DNA of 40,293 nucleotides. Origin: Betaproteobacteria bacterium. Lineage in GTDB: Bacteria; Pseudomonadota; Gammaproteobacteria; Burkholderiales; SG8-41. The first letter of the stretch is position 1. Every line of letters starts with the position of its first letter. Position numbers and translations under genes: made by a program. Positions 16,467 to 25,081 of the stretch are shown here, in pieces. The DNA lies in contig JAKFYK010000104.1 in assembly GCA_021730905.1 (NCBI GenBank), positions 1 through 40,293 on the forward strand, given 5' to 3'. The notes under the pieces were generated by a model, which saw nothing but the letters and a program-made list of their open reading frames with translations, was not told where the DNA came from and did not search any database.

Positions 16467-18200
16467 ATGGCACGTTCCCGCCGCACTCCCGAACAATTAC
16501 GCAGTCACAAGTGGTTTGGCGTGCAGGACATGCGCTCTTTCGGCCACCGCTCGCGCACCCTGCAAATGGGTTATTCGCGCGAGGATTTCGCCGGCAAGCC
16601 GGTGATCGGCATCATCAACACCTGGAGCGACATCAATCCTTGTCACGCGCACTTCCGCACGCGCGCCGAGGAAGTCAAACGCGGCGTGTGGCAGGCGGGC
16701 GGTTTCCCGCTGGAGATGCCGGCGATAGCGCTGGCCGAGCCGTTCCAGAAACCGTCGACCATGATGTACCGCAACATGCTGGCGATGGAAACCGAAGAGC
16801 TGCTGCGTTCGTACCCGATCGACGGCTGCGTGCTGATGGGCGGCTGCGACAAGACCACGCCGGCGCTCATCATGGGCGCGCTGTCGATGAACTTGCCGTC
16901 GATCTATTTGCCGGCGGGGCCGATGCTGCGCGGCAACTGGCACGGCGAACATCTCGGTTCCGGTACGGATTCGTGGAAATACTGGGCCGAGTTGCGCGCG
17001 GGCAACATCGACCAGAAGGCATGGGGCGAAGTGGAAGAAGGCATTGCCCGCTCCTATGGCCACTGCATGGTGATGGGCACCGCATCGACCATGACGTCGA
17101 TCGCTGAGACGCTCGGCCTCACGTTGCCGGGCGCGGCATCGATACCTGCCGCGGACGCCAACCATCCGCGCATGGCCACCGCCAGCGGCAAGCGCATTGT
17201 GGATATGGTATGGGAAGACTGGAAGCCCTCGGATTTTCTAACGGCGCAATCCTTCGACAACGCCATCATCGCGGTGCATGCCCTGTCGGGATCGACCAAT
17301 GCGCTGATTCACCTGCTGGCGATGGCGGGACGCGCGGGTATCCCGCTTAAGCTCGAGCGATTCGATGAACTCGCGCGCAAGGTGCCGGTACTGGCGAATA
17401 TCCGTCCGGCAGGCGACAAGTATTTGATGGAAGATTTTTATTACGCCGGCGGCTTGCGCGCGATGCTTGCCAATCTCACCGACATGCTGAATGTCCAATG
17501 CATGACGGTCAACGGCAAAACCCTCGGTGAAAATCTCGCGGGCTGCAAGACTTACAACGAAGATGTGATCCGTCCGCGCTCCAATCCGGTGTCGGCAACG
17601 GGCGGGCTGGCGGTGCTGCGCGGCAATCTTGCGCCGAACGGCGCGGTGATCAAGCCTACCGCCGCGGAACCGCATTTGCACAAACATACTGGCCCGGCAG
17701 TGGTATTTAAGGATTACAACGAAATGAACGCGCGTATCGACAGCGACGACCTGAAAATAGACGAGAACTCGGTGCTGGTGCTGCAAAACGGCGGCCCGCT
17801 GGGCGGCCCCGGCATGCCGGAGTGGGGACAATTGCCGATTCCGAAAAAGCTGCTGAAGAAAGGCGTGCGCGACATGGTGCGCATCTCTGATGCGCGCATG
17901 AGCGGCACCTCGTACGGCACCTGCGTGCTGCACGTGGCGCCGGAGTCGTATATCGGCGGGCCGCTGGCACTGGTGCGCGAAGGCGATATGATCGAACTCG
18001 ATGTCGAGGCGCGCAAACTCGAACTGAAAGTGAGCGAGACAGAACTCGCGCGCCGCCGTGCCGAATTAAAGCCTAATCCGCCGCGCTTCGAGCGCGGCTA
18101 CGGCGCGCTGTTCTCGCAACACGTTACGCAGGCGGACAAGGGTTGCGATTTCGATTTTCTGCATCAGACAGCGGCAACGGCAGATCCCGAGATTCATTAG
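16467..18200 (+). CDS. IlvD/Edd-family Fe-S dehydratase, sugar-acid (aldonate) type
   Basis: A 577-residue cytoplasmic dehydratase. The three cluster Cys are C59 (INPCHAH), C127 (GGCDKTTPA) and C200 (YGHCMVMG), the same spacing reported for L-arabinonate dehydratase. K129 is the expected carbamylated Mg ligand and S479 in [11 protein letters not shown] the catalytic base. The N-terminus LRSHKWFG and the length near 580 point to the pentonate/hexonate branch rather than biosynthetic dihydroxyacid dehydratase (about 615 and, in IlvD, a different N-terminus). The probable reaction is dehydration of an aldonate to a 2-keto-3-deoxy acid; the sugar is unknown. It shares a transcript with the GlcG-like gene and probably with the downstream transporter. 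The encoding strand also carries long shadow frames, which I discount. Confidence 0.92.
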   Translation: MARSRRTPEQLRSHKWFGVQDMRSFGHRSRTLQMGYSREDFAGKPVIGIINTWSDINPCHAHFRTRAEEVKRGVWQAGGFPLEMPAIALAEPFQKPSTMMYRNMLAMETEELLRSYPIDGCVLMGGCDKTTPALIMGALSMNLPSIYLPAGPMLRGNWHGEHLGSGTDSWKYWAELRAGNIDQKAWGEVEEGIARSYGHCMVMGTASTMTSIAETLGLTLPGAASIPAADANHPRMATASGKRIVDMVWEDWKPSDFLTAQSFDNAIIAVHALSGSTNALIHLLAMAGRAGIPLKLERFDELARKVPVLANIRPAGDKYLMEDFYYAGGLRAMLANLTDMLNVQCMTVNGKTLGENLAGCKTYNEDVIRPRSNPVSATGGLAVLRGNLAPNGAVIKPTAAEPHLHKHTGPAVVFKDYNEMNARIDSDDLKIDENSVLVLQNGGPLGGPGMPEWGQLPIPKKLLKKGVRDMVRISDARMSGTSYGTCVLHVAPESYIGGPLALVREGDMIELDVEARKLELKVSETELARRRAELKPNPPRFERGYGALFSQHVTQADKGCDFDFLHQTAATADPEIH

Positions 18201-18202
18201 GC

Positions 18203-18305
18203 GCGTAAGGCGTGAAGCGTGAAGCGTGAAGCGTGAGGGGTGAGGCGTAAGTTCCCGCCCCGCAGCACTGGTTCGCCCGTGCGCCTCACGCCTCGCCCCT
18301 CACGC
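18203..18305. repeat. Heptamer tandem repeat with inverted copy (hairpin)
   Basis: Immediately after the dehydratase stop, GCGTGAA-type heptamers repeat about six times (18210-18250) and degenerate to GGGGTGA/GGCGTAA. The segment 18231-18248 (GCGTGAGGGGTGAGGCGT) is complementary in 17 of 18 positions to 18288-18305, giving a hairpin with a 39-base loop. It separates the dehydratase from the SLC13-type transporter and covers the only upstream part of that transporter's frame. It may attenuate or stabilise the mRNA, or be a REP-like mobile repeat. Confidence 0.8.
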
Positions 18306-18317
18306 AGTGCAAGCAAG

Positions 18318-19694
18318 TTGAAACCACAAAATCTCATAGCCGCCGCACTGACTCTAATCGCGGTTGCAATCTTTTTCATTCCGCCGCCGGGGGATGCTCC
18401 TGCGCACACGATGCATGCCGCCGCGGTGCTGTTGCTCACCATCAGCTTATGGGCGACGGCGGCGCTGCCCGAACATATTACCGGCCTGCTTTTCTTGCTG
18501 CTGTGCATGCTGCTGGCGATCGCACCGGCAAGCGTGGTGTTTTCCGGATTTGCATCGGGCACGCTGTGGCTGGTGCTGGGCGGCCTGATCATCGCCGAAG
18601 CCGTGCGCGCGACGGGACTGGGCGAACGCATGGCGAAATTCCTGTTCGCGCGCGCGTCGCTTACGTACGGAGGACTTATCGCGGCCGCAGTCGGCATTGC
18701 GCTCCTGCTGGGATTCGTGATGCCGGCGACGGTTGCGCGTGTGTTGCTGCTGTTGCCGATATTCGCGGCAGCCGGCACGCGGCTGGGACTGGCCCACGGT
18801 TCACCCGGACAAATTGCGCTGGCGCTGGCGGCCATCATTGTGAGTTTTCAGTGCGGCACCACGGTGCTGCCGGCAAACGCACCCAACCTGGTGCTGGCTG
18901 GCGCGGCGGAAACGCTCTACGACAAGCCGATAATCTACGGCGATTATCTGTTGCTGCATTTTCCGGTTCTGGGCCTGGTCAAAGCGCTGCTGATCGGATT
19001 TCTCCTCTACAAACTGTTTCCCGCGCAAACGCGTGCACCGGAGAATCAAGAGCCGCACCGTCCGATGTCGCCCGCAGAACGCCGTCTGACGGTGGTGCTG
19101 GCAGCGGCGCTCGCGCTGTGGGCGACCGATTTTCTGCATGGCATACGGCCGGCGTGGATCGCGCTTGCGGCAGGCATTATTGTGCTGATGCCACGCGTGG
19201 GCGCATTGCCGCCTGAGGCGTTTCCCGAACGCATCAAGCTCGGCACATTTTTTTACATCGGCGCAGTGCTGGGTTTCGGCGCGGTGGTACAGGACAGTGG
19301 CGTGGGAAAGTCGGTAGGCAGCGTGATGCTCGCGTTGCTGAATGTGCAGCCCGGTGCCGACATGGTAAATTTTTTCAAGCTGTCGCTGCTGGCGACGTTT
19401 ACCGGATTGTTGACGACGAATCCATCGCAGCCCGCGCTGCTGGCGCCGCTTGCATCGCAAATGGCAGAAGCTGCGGGTTGGCGCATCGAAGCGGCATTGA
19501 TGACCATAGCGGTCGGGTTTACCTTGATGCTGTTGCCTTATCAGGCGCCGCCGGTGATGGTGGGCGTGCAGATCGCGGGTGTGCCGATGCGCGCGTTGTT
19601 GCGCTTGACAGTGCCGCTCGCGCTGATCAGCATTTTGGTGCTGCTGCCGCTGGATTATTTGTGGTGGTGGACGCTGGGTTACTTTCGTAATTGA
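18318..19694 (+). CDS. SLC13/DASS-type anion transporter
   Basis: A polytopic inner-membrane protein of about 458 residues with roughly 11-12 hydrophobic segments. Two-fold family features are visible: GLIIAEAVRATGLGERMAKFLF, then GFVMPATVARVLLLLPIF and CGTTVLPANAPNLVLAGAA in the first half, and FTGLLTTNPSQPALLAPLASQMA with LPYQAPPVMVG in the second. These match the divalent anion:Na+ symporter/anion permease group, so di- or monocarboxylate (perhaps aldonate) uptake fits the dehydratase upstream. The frame extends to a GTG at 18240, but that region is the heptamer repeat and hydrophilic; a TTG at 18318 (then KPQNLIAAALTL) is the more plausible start, though it lacks a good ribosome site. Confidence 0.85.
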   Translation: MKPQNLIAAALTLIAVAIFFIPPPGDAPAHTMHAAAVLLLTISLWATAALPEHITGLLFLLLCMLLAIAPASVVFSGFASGTLWLVLGGLIIAEAVRATGLGERMAKFLFARASLTYGGLIAAAVGIALLLGFVMPATVARVLLLLPIFAAAGTRLGLAHGSPGQIALALAAIIVSFQCGTTVLPANAPNLVLAGAAETLYDKPIIYGDYLLLHFPVLGLVKALLIGFLLYKLFPAQTRAPENQEPHRPMSPAERRLTVVLAAALALWATDFLHGIRPAWIALAAGIIVLMPRVGALPPEAFPERIKLGTFFYIGAVLGFGAVVQDSGVGKSVGSVMLALLNVQPGADMVNFFKLSLLATFTGLLTTNPSQPALLAPLASQMAEAAGWRIEAALMTIAVGFTLMLLPYQAPPVMVGVQIAGVPMRALLRLTVPLALISILVLLPLDYLWWWTLGYFRN

Positions 19695-19706
19695 AGAAGG
19701 GAATAT

Positions 19707-20825
19707 ATGAGCAAACTGTTCACGCCACTGAAAATCGGCAACATTACATTACCCAACCGCATCACTGTGGCGCCGATGTGCCAGTACAGTGCTATCGACG
19801 GTTCGATGACGGATTGGCACTTGATGCATCTGGGCAATCTGGCGCTGTCGGGCGCATCGATGTTGGTCATCGAAGCCACTGGTGTGGTGCCCGAAGGCCG
19901 AATCACGCCTCAGTGTACGGGGCTTTACAGTAATGTCAACGAAGCAGCGATGGCGCGTGTGGTGAAATTTGTGCGCAGCGTGTCGCCCATCGTACTCGGC
20001 ATCCAGCTTGGCCACGCGGGACGCAAGGCATCGGCGCATAGCCCGTGGAACGGACGCGGCGCGTTGAAGACCGACGAGGGCGCGTGGGCCACCGCGGCGC
20101 CTTCGGCGGTGCCGCTGGCCGCCGATTGGCCGACACCGCATGCGTTGAGCGCGCAGGAAATGGAGCGCATCAAGCAGGCGTTCGTGGCGTCGGCGAAACG
20201 CGCAGCGCAACTGGGTCTGGATTTCATTGAGCTACATTCGACGCACGGCTATCTGTTTTCGGAATTTTTGTCGCTGCTGTCGAACCAGCGCACAGACGAA
20301 TACGGCGGCAGTCTCGCCAACCGCATGCGCTGGCCGCTGGAGGTGTTTCGCGCCATGCGCGAGGCGTGGCCTGCTGACAAATTCATCGGTGCGAAAATTT
20401 CCGGCAGCGATTTCGCCGACGGCGGCTGGACGCCCGACGAGGCTGTGGTTTACGCGGGCGAACTCAAGAAAGCCGGCGCGGCGTACGTCACGGTGTCGGG
20501 CGGCGGCGTGGTGCTCGATGCCAAAGTGCCCATAGGTCCCGGCTACCAGGTGCCGTTTGCCGAGCGGGTAAAACGAGAAAGCGGCATCACGACTGGCGCA
20601 GTGGGTCTGATCAGCGATGCGCATCAGGCGGAAGATATTTTGACCAGCGGTAAAGCGGATTTCATATCGCTCGCTCGCGCCATGCTGTTCAATCCGCGCT
20701 GGGGACAGCACGCGGCGGTAACGCTGGGCGAGGAAAGCGCCCGTATGCCCTATGCGCTGCAGTACGATCGCAGTTCACCCAGGCTATGGCCGCCGGGAAA
20801 AACGCTGGGGAAGCTGGACCGTTGA
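19707..20825 (+). CDS. Old Yellow Enzyme-family NADPH:flavin oxidoreductase (XenA/YqjM type)
   Basis: A 372-residue FMN-dependent ene-reductase. The XenA/YqjM-class Cys is C25 with Y27 (APMCQYSA), which tunes flavin redox potential. Q100 and the FMN/substrate region are in GIQLGHAGRKAS. The substrate-binding His pair is H177/H180 in ELHSTHGYLFSEFLS. NQRTDEYGGSLANRMR and the C-terminal FISLARAMLFNPRW phosphate-binding region are intact. It reduces activated C=C bonds of enones, nitro compounds and similar. GAAGGG precedes the ATG and the gene begins 12 bp after the transporter stop, so it belongs to the same operon, ending at the terminator at 20843-20874. Confidence 0.95.
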   Translation: MSKLFTPLKIGNITLPNRITVAPMCQYSAIDGSMTDWHLMHLGNLALSGASMLVIEATGVVPEGRITPQCTGLYSNVNEAAMARVVKFVRSVSPIVLGIQLGHAGRKASAHSPWNGRGALKTDEGAWATAAPSAVPLAADWPTPHALSAQEMERIKQAFVASAKRAAQLGLDFIELHSTHGYLFSEFLSLLSNQRTDEYGGSLANRMRWPLEVFRAMREAWPADKFIGAKISGSDFADGGWTPDEAVVYAGELKKAGAAYVTVSGGGVVLDAKVPIGPGYQVPFAERVKRESGITTGAVGLISDAHQAEDILTSGKADFISLARAMLFNPRWGQHAAVTLGEESARMPYALQYDRSSPRLWPPGKTLGKLDR

Positions 20826-20842
20826 GGTGATCGAAGACAAGT

Positions 20843-20874
20843 AAAAAAGGGGAGCCAGGCTCCCCTTTTTTTTT
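20843..20874. terminator. Rho-independent terminator (usable from both strands)
   Basis: An A-run, then GGGGAGCC, a 2-base AG loop, GGCTCCCC, then nine T residues. The stem is perfect and flanked by A and T tracts on opposite sides, so it can end both the plus-strand ene-reductase operon and the convergent NIPSNAP gene. Confidence 0.95.
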
Positions 20875-20884
20875 GGAACAAAAT

Positions 20885-21523
20885 TTACTTGATCGGCGAA
20901 AAGCTCGACGGCGTCACGATCTTGTTTTCCTGCGCCACCAGATTTTCAATCGGGCGGCCGTCTGTCTTGGCGCGGGCCGAAGGCGGCCAGGCACCGGTAT
21001 CGTGGGCTTTGTTGCGGATTTCGTTGCGCTGATCGAGCGATTTGTACGGCCACACGTGTATCCACTTATTCAGACCGCCGAGTTCCGAATACCACAGCGC
21101 GGTGATCGGGCCGAATTTGAGACGCGTTTCCAGCGCGACTTCCCAGTTTTTCATCATGATCGGCAATTGGCCGGCGGCGTGGGTGTACTCGCGCCACTCG
21201 AAGAACGGGCCGTTGTTGCTGGGCTTCAGTTCCGGCGAGAACGACGTCTGGTTCATGATTTCGGATTTCTGGCTCATCAGGAATTCGCCGATGGGGGGCG
21301 GCCAGGCGCCGTCCTTGACCGCCGCGGCGCGGATCGTCGCGCGCTCCGCGAGGTCTTTGTAACCCCACACGTGCATGAACGTGTTGAGGGGGCCGACTTC
21401 GGTTTTCCAGAACGCGGCGAGTTCGGAATACTTCTTGCGTTGTTCGTATTTTTCGCCGAAGCGTTTTTCGACTTCGGGCATGGTGCGCGGCTTGACTTGA
21501 TAGGTTCTGACTTCGTAAATCAT
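20885..21523 (-). CDS. Tandem NIPSNAP-domain protein
   Basis: A 212-residue cytoplasmic protein made of two NIPSNAP (dimeric alpha/beta-barrel) domains. Repeat 1 has MIYEVRTYQVKPRTMPEVEK and later FMHVWGYKDLAERATIR plus DGAWPPP. Repeat 2 has FFEWREYTHAAGQLP and later WIHVWPYKSLDQRNEIR plus TGAWPPS. The duplication is therefore visible by eye. Enzymatic function is not established for the family; bacterial members often sit with aromatic or carboxylate catabolic genes. AAGGGACC precedes the ATG. It is monocistronic, convergent with the ene-reductase, and an AT-rich element (21641-21670) in the same orientation lies about 120 bp upstream. Confidence 0.92.
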   Translation of the reverse strand: MIYEVRTYQVKPRTMPEVEKRFGEKYEQRKKYSELAAFWKTEVGPLNTFMHVWGYKDLAERATIRAAAVKDGAWPPPIGEFLMSQKSEIMNQTSFSPELKPSNNGPFFEWREYTHAAGQLPIMMKNWEVALETRLKFGPITALWYSELGGLNKWIHVWPYKSLDQRNEIRNKAHDTGAWPPSARAKTDGRPIENLVAQENKIVTPSSFSPIK

Positions 21524-21640
21524 GGTAGGTCCCTTCGTATCGTTTTATCCGTTGGGTTTGGGGTCTGCTGGATGGGAAACTGCGTGCTCAGTGTATCAAA
21601 CCGCGCTGGCGGCGGGAATCGATCAGGATTCGCAAGTTGT

Positions 21641-21670
21641 TTAAAAAGTTATTTAAAAACAAATATTTAT
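21641..21670 (-). repeat. AT-rich dispersed element, copy C
   Basis: On the minus strand this reads TAAATATTTGTTTTTAAA then TAACTTTTTAA. It lies in the 220-bp divergent gap between the NIPSNAP gene and the amidohydrolase gene. It matches the element core TAAGTATTTGTTTTTAAA at 17 of 18 positions. Confidence 0.7.
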
Positions 21671-21743
21671 ATTTTGCTACCTCCTTTTACACAACATGCG
21701 GACGCCGTGCGTAAGTGATGGACCAACCTGCTAAACTTTCCGC

Positions 21744-22568
21744 ATGCGTGTCCTTCCCGGAATACTGTCATGTGCAATGATCATCGCGCTGCCGCCGGCG
21801 TTTGGCGCCGATGCGTTGCCGATTTTCGACGCGCACGTGCATTACAGTCAGGACGCGTGGGAGCGCATGCCACCGAAAGAGGCTATCGCGCTGCTGCGCA
21901 AGGCGGGCGTCAAGCGCGCGCTGGTGTCGAGTTCGAACGACGACGGTAATCAAAAATTGTATGCCGAAGCGCCGGATCTGATTTTGCCGTCGTTGCGCAC
22001 CTATCGTACGCGCGGCGACATCAGTACGTGGTTCAAGGACGAAGGCGTGGCCGCGTACTTGCAGGAGCGCCTGAAAAAATACCGCTACGTCGCCATCGGC
22101 GAATTTCATGTTTTCGGCGCCGATGCCGATGCACCGGTGGCGCGGCTCGCGGTGCAACTGGCGAAGCAGCATAAGCTGTTTTTGCATGCGCATTCCGACG
22201 TTGAAGCCGTCGAACGCATATTCAAACAGGATCCGGACGCGCGTGTGCTGTGGGCGCATTCGGGCTTCGAGCGCCCGGAAAAAGTACGCGAGATGCTGCG
22301 CAAGCACAAAAACCTGTGGTGCGATCTGGCGTTCCGCAATGATCACGCTGCCGGCGGCAAGCTGGATGCCGACTGGCGCGCGGCGTTCATGGAGTTCCCC
22401 GACCGCTTCATGGTCGGTACCGATACCTATACTGCCGAGCGCTGGCATTATGTGGTGGAGCACGCCAACTGGTCGCGCGGCTGGATGGCGGATTTGCCGC
22501 GCGACGTGGCGGAGCGTATCGCGTACCGCAACGGCGATGCGATTTTTGGAGAGTTGTTGAAGCCATGA
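21744..22568 (+). CDS. Exported metal-dependent amidohydrolase-like protein
   Basis: A 274-residue TIM-barrel metal hydrolase with a signal peptide (MRVLPGILSCAMIIALPPAF, then GADA). Metal ligands of the amidohydrolase superfamily are readable: H31-x-H33 in FDAHVHYS, H148 (LFLHAHSD), H172 (VLWAHSGF) and D227 (VGTDTYT); E120 in AIGEFHVF is a possible extra ligand. It is related in pattern to the Tat-exported protein at 30303-31379, which lacks the first H-x-H. The start is taken at the first ATG, which gives the signal peptide. Its stop overlaps the next start (ATGA), so it is translationally coupled to the two genes that follow. Substrate unknown. Confidence 0.85.
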   Translation: MRVLPGILSCAMIIALPPAFGADALPIFDAHVHYSQDAWERMPPKEAIALLRKAGVKRALVSSSNDDGNQKLYAEAPDLILPSLRTYRTRGDISTWFKDEGVAAYLQERLKKYRYVAIGEFHVFGADADAPVARLAVQLAKQHKLFLHAHSDVEAVERIFKQDPDARVLWAHSGFERPEKVREMLRKHKNLWCDLAFRNDHAAGGKLDADWRAAFMEFPDRFMVGTDTYTAERWHYVVEHANWSRGWMADLPRDVAERIAYRNGDAIFGELLKP

Positions 22569-22975
22569 AAGACACGTTTTTTTTCATCATGTTAAGCATG
22601 GCATCCGCTGCGTGGGCATGCACACCTGATTTGCCGGGTGGCGCGGCGAATAAAGCGCAGACGATAGACGCAAAAAAATATGTGCTGGCCTATCGCACTC
22701 AACCTGAAAAAATCGTGATCGGGCAACACTTCGTGGTGGACCTCGCGCTGTGCGCCAGGGACGGCGCGACTGCACCCGACAGCGTGCGCGTTGACGCGCA
22801 TATGCCCGAACATCGTCACGGCATGAATTACAAGACCACCGTCACCAGCAGCGGCAAGGGGCGGTATCGCGCCGAAGGCCTGATGTTTCACATGCCGGGA
22901 CGCTGGGAGTATGTTTTCGAGGTGCGCGCAGCCGGCGCGACAGAACGCATAACCGCCAGCGTGGTGCTGCAATGA
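22565..22975 (+). CDS. Small exported YtkA/FixH-like beta-sandwich protein
   Basis: A 136-residue protein with a signal peptide (MKDTFFFIMLSMASAAWA). The mature part starts with a Cys (ACTPDLPGG), possibly a disulfide partner of C62 in LALCARDG; it does not form a good lipobox. The core DAHMPEHRHGMNYKTTV followed by GRYRAEGLMFHMPGRWEYVFEV resembles YtkA-like/FixH domains, where Met/His residues can bind copper. The two ATGA overlaps (22565-22568 and 22972-22975) tie it to the amidohydrolase and the dihaem protein. A role in metal or haem handling for the peroxidase-like partner is conceivable. Family assignment is moderate. Confidence 0.7.
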   Translation: MKDTFFFIMLSMASAAWACTPDLPGGAANKAQTIDAKKYVLAYRTQPEKIVIGQHFVVDLALCARDGATAPDSVRVDAHMPEHRHGMNYKTTVTSSGKGRYRAEGLMFHMPGRWEYVFEVRAAGATERITASVVLQ

Positions 22976-24237
22976 ACCAGTACAAAAAAACCTTACTCGC
23001 ATGCGCAACAGCGGCGGGCGCATGCGTGGCGTTAGTGGCTGGCCTGACGCAGGCCAACGAGCCGGGGTTGATTGAATTCACCGAAGTTGAGATCAACCGC
23101 ATCCTGAGTCACGGGCCGTGGCCGATGAAATGGACGCCTGACCCGAGCAACCGTGTGTCGGGCAATGTGCATGCGATTGATCTGGGCGAACGGCTTTTTT
23201 TTGATGAGCGCCTGTCGGTCAAGGAAAACGTGTCGTGCGGCACCTGTCATATCGCAGAATACAACTGGACCGATGGCGTCAAGCGCAACAAGGGCCAGGC
23301 CATGGTGGACCGCAACACACCCACGCTGATGAACCTGCGGCATCATCGATGGTTTGCGCTGGATGGCGCCGCCGACAGCCTGTGGTCGCAGAGCATGCGT
23401 CCGATCGTCGATCCGCGTGAACTCGCGTCCAATGCCGCGCATGTCGCGCAATACGTGCGCAAGGACGCAGATTTGTCGTGCCGCTACGAAAAAACGTTTG
23501 GCGTCAAACCCACTGCGCAGGACGACGAAGCCGTGCTGGTGGCGGTGGGCAAGGTGATGGCGGCATTTCAGGAAACGCTGGTCACGGATGTGACGCCGTT
23601 TGACGCGTTTCGCGATGCGCTGGCGCGCGGCGATCACACCGCAGCGACTTTGTATCCGCGCGACGCGCGGCGCGGCCTGAAAATCTTCGTCGGCAAGGGC
23701 AATTGCAGCACCTGCCACGTCGGGCCGATGTTCACCAACGGTGAGTTTCACGATATCGGCGTGTCGCATTTCATCGATGGCGATAGCAAAAAAGTGGATG
23801 GCGGCCGCCATGAAGGCATCAAAAAACTCGCGGCTAGCAAGTTCAACCTGCTGGGGCCGTACAACGACGACGCCACGCGCGCCAGCGCAACGAAAACCGT
23901 GCATCTCAAACCGGAGCATCGCAATTTTGGCGAATTCAAAGTGCCTTCGCTGCGCAACGTGGGGTATACCGGGCCCTATATGCACAGTGGAGAAATGCTT
24001 ACGCTGAATACCGTGGTGCGCCATTATTCCGAGTTGAATGTGGACCGGCTGCACGCCGATGGCGAAAGCATCCTGAAACCGCTCAAGCTGACCCAAAGCG
24101 AATCCGCGGACCTGGTGGCGTTTTTGCAGACGCTGAACATGGATCGCGCGCCACCGTGGCGCGGCAAGGAGTACGCGCATCCGCCGTGCGTGCTGACCAC
24201 ACCGGCGGCTGCCGGCGAAACTTACTATGCACCCTAA
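22972..24237 (+). CDS. Dihaem cytochrome c, MauG/cytochrome c peroxidase-like
   Basis: A 421-residue exported protein with a signal peptide (hydrophobic LLACATAAGACVALVAGLTQA). It has two c-type haem sites, C89-G-T-C92-H93 and C245-S-T-C248-H249. The fold markers of bacterial cytochrome c peroxidase/MauG are present: LGERLFFDERLS before haem 1, RNTPTLMNLRHHRWFALDG, and FKVPSLRNVGYTGPYMHSGEM near the C-terminus. It is longer than classical CcpA (about 325 mature residues). Peroxidase or MauG-type oxidation of a partner protein is likely; the coupled exported amidohydrolase and small Met/His protein are candidate partners. Periplasmic. Confidence 0.92.
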   Translation: MNQYKKTLLACATAAGACVALVAGLTQANEPGLIEFTEVEINRILSHGPWPMKWTPDPSNRVSGNVHAIDLGERLFFDERLSVKENVSCGTCHIAEYNWTDGVKRNKGQAMVDRNTPTLMNLRHHRWFALDGAADSLWSQSMRPIVDPRELASNAAHVAQYVRKDADLSCRYEKTFGVKPTAQDDEAVLVAVGKVMAAFQETLVTDVTPFDAFRDALARGDHTAATLYPRDARRGLKIFVGKGNCSTCHVGPMFTNGEFHDIGVSHFIDGDSKKVDGGRHEGIKKLAASKFNLLGPYNDDATRASATKTVHLKPEHRNFGEFKVPSLRNVGYTGPYMHSGEMLTLNTVVRHYSELNVDRLHADGESILKPLKLTQSESADLVAFLQTLNMDRAPPWRGKEYAHPPCVLTTPAAAGETYYAP

Positions 24238-24362
24238 GGGGCTCGGCATCGGTGCATGGTTCGCGCGCGGGTGATGTACCGGAACAATTTGCCAGGCAGT
24301 TCAGGCGCAAGGCACTCCAATTTCGCAAGATCATGCTGCATGCCGGCATTTGGTCGTAATAG

Positions 24363-24392
24363 TATAACTATTTGTTTATAAAGAAAAATATG
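24363..24392 (+). repeat. AT-rich dispersed element, copy D (abuts a start codon)
   Basis: Reads TAACTATTTGTTTATAAA then GAAAAATATG, where the last ATG is the likely start of the carboxymuconolactone-decarboxylase-like gene. It differs from the core at two positions. As with copy B, no Shine-Dalgarno sequence is present, so the AT-rich leader is the only visible initiation signal. Confidence 0.65.
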
Positions 24393-25031
24393 AAAGACGC
24401 TGCAAGGCATGCCCCCGCCGTCAAACAGAAAAAACAAATGCGCTTCAACATTCTGCGCGAGCGTCTGCCGCGCATTCCTCCGGCGAAATTGAATGCCGCG
24501 CAGAAACAAGCCGCCGCTGAAATTTCAGCGGGTCCGCGCAAGGATGTGCGCGGGCCGTTCGTGCCGATGCTGCGCAGTCCGGGGTTGACGGGTCCGACAC
24601 AGGCGCTCGGCGCTTATATCCGCTGGGGTGTCAAGGTGCCGTTCCGGCTCGCCGAGTTTGCGGGCCTGATGGCGGCGCGCGACTGGTCATGCCAGTACGA
24701 ATGGGCGGTGCATGTGCCGCATGCGCTGCGCGGCGGCCTGGCACAGGACACCATCGATGCGCTGGCCGAGTGCCGCCGTCCGCACAGGATGAAAAAAGAC
24801 GAAGCCATCGTCTACGATTTCGTCAATGAATTATTGCGCAATCGCAGCGTGTCGGATACCACGTACGCTCGTGCCGTCAAGCACTTCGGCGAAGAAAGCG
24901 TGGTGGACCTGGTGGGGGTGGTGGGTTACTACGCGATGATTGCGATGCTGATGAATGTCGCGCGCACCGCGCCGCCAAGCGGCGTTCTGCCGTTGGGGCC
25001 ATTGCCGCAGTACGCGCGGCCGGTTGTATAG
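24390..25031 (+). CDS. Carboxymuconolactone decarboxylase-family protein (AhpD-like)
   Basis: A 213-residue protein of the CMD/AhpD-like fold. The recognisable helix pair is FAGLMAARDWSCQYEWAVHV, where many relatives read WGSQYEWxxH, followed by GLAQDTIDALAECRRP and a C-terminal VGYYAMIAMLMNVA. The classical peroxidase CxxC is absent, so alkylhydroperoxidase activity is unlikely. Decarboxylase or isomerase activity on a ring-cleavage product is possible. The frame is open to a TTG at 24372; the ATG at 24390 is chosen, and an ATG at 24438 (MRFNILRERLP) is an alternative. It is followed 50 bp later by a dimeric-barrel protein on the same strand. Confidence 0.85.
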   Translation: MKDAARHAPAVKQKKQMRFNILRERLPRIPPAKLNAAQKQAAAEISAGPRKDVRGPFVPMLRSPGLTGPTQALGAYIRWGVKVPFRLAEFAGLMAARDWSCQYEWAVHVPHALRGGLAQDTIDALAECRRPHRMKKDEAIVYDFVNELLRNRSVSDTTYARAVKHFGEESVVDLVGVVGYYAMIAMLMNVARTAPPSGVLPLGPLPQYARPVV

Positions 25032-25081
25032 GCGCGATTCAATCATCAGCAGCACACCGCAATTCAACACAGGGAGCAAAC

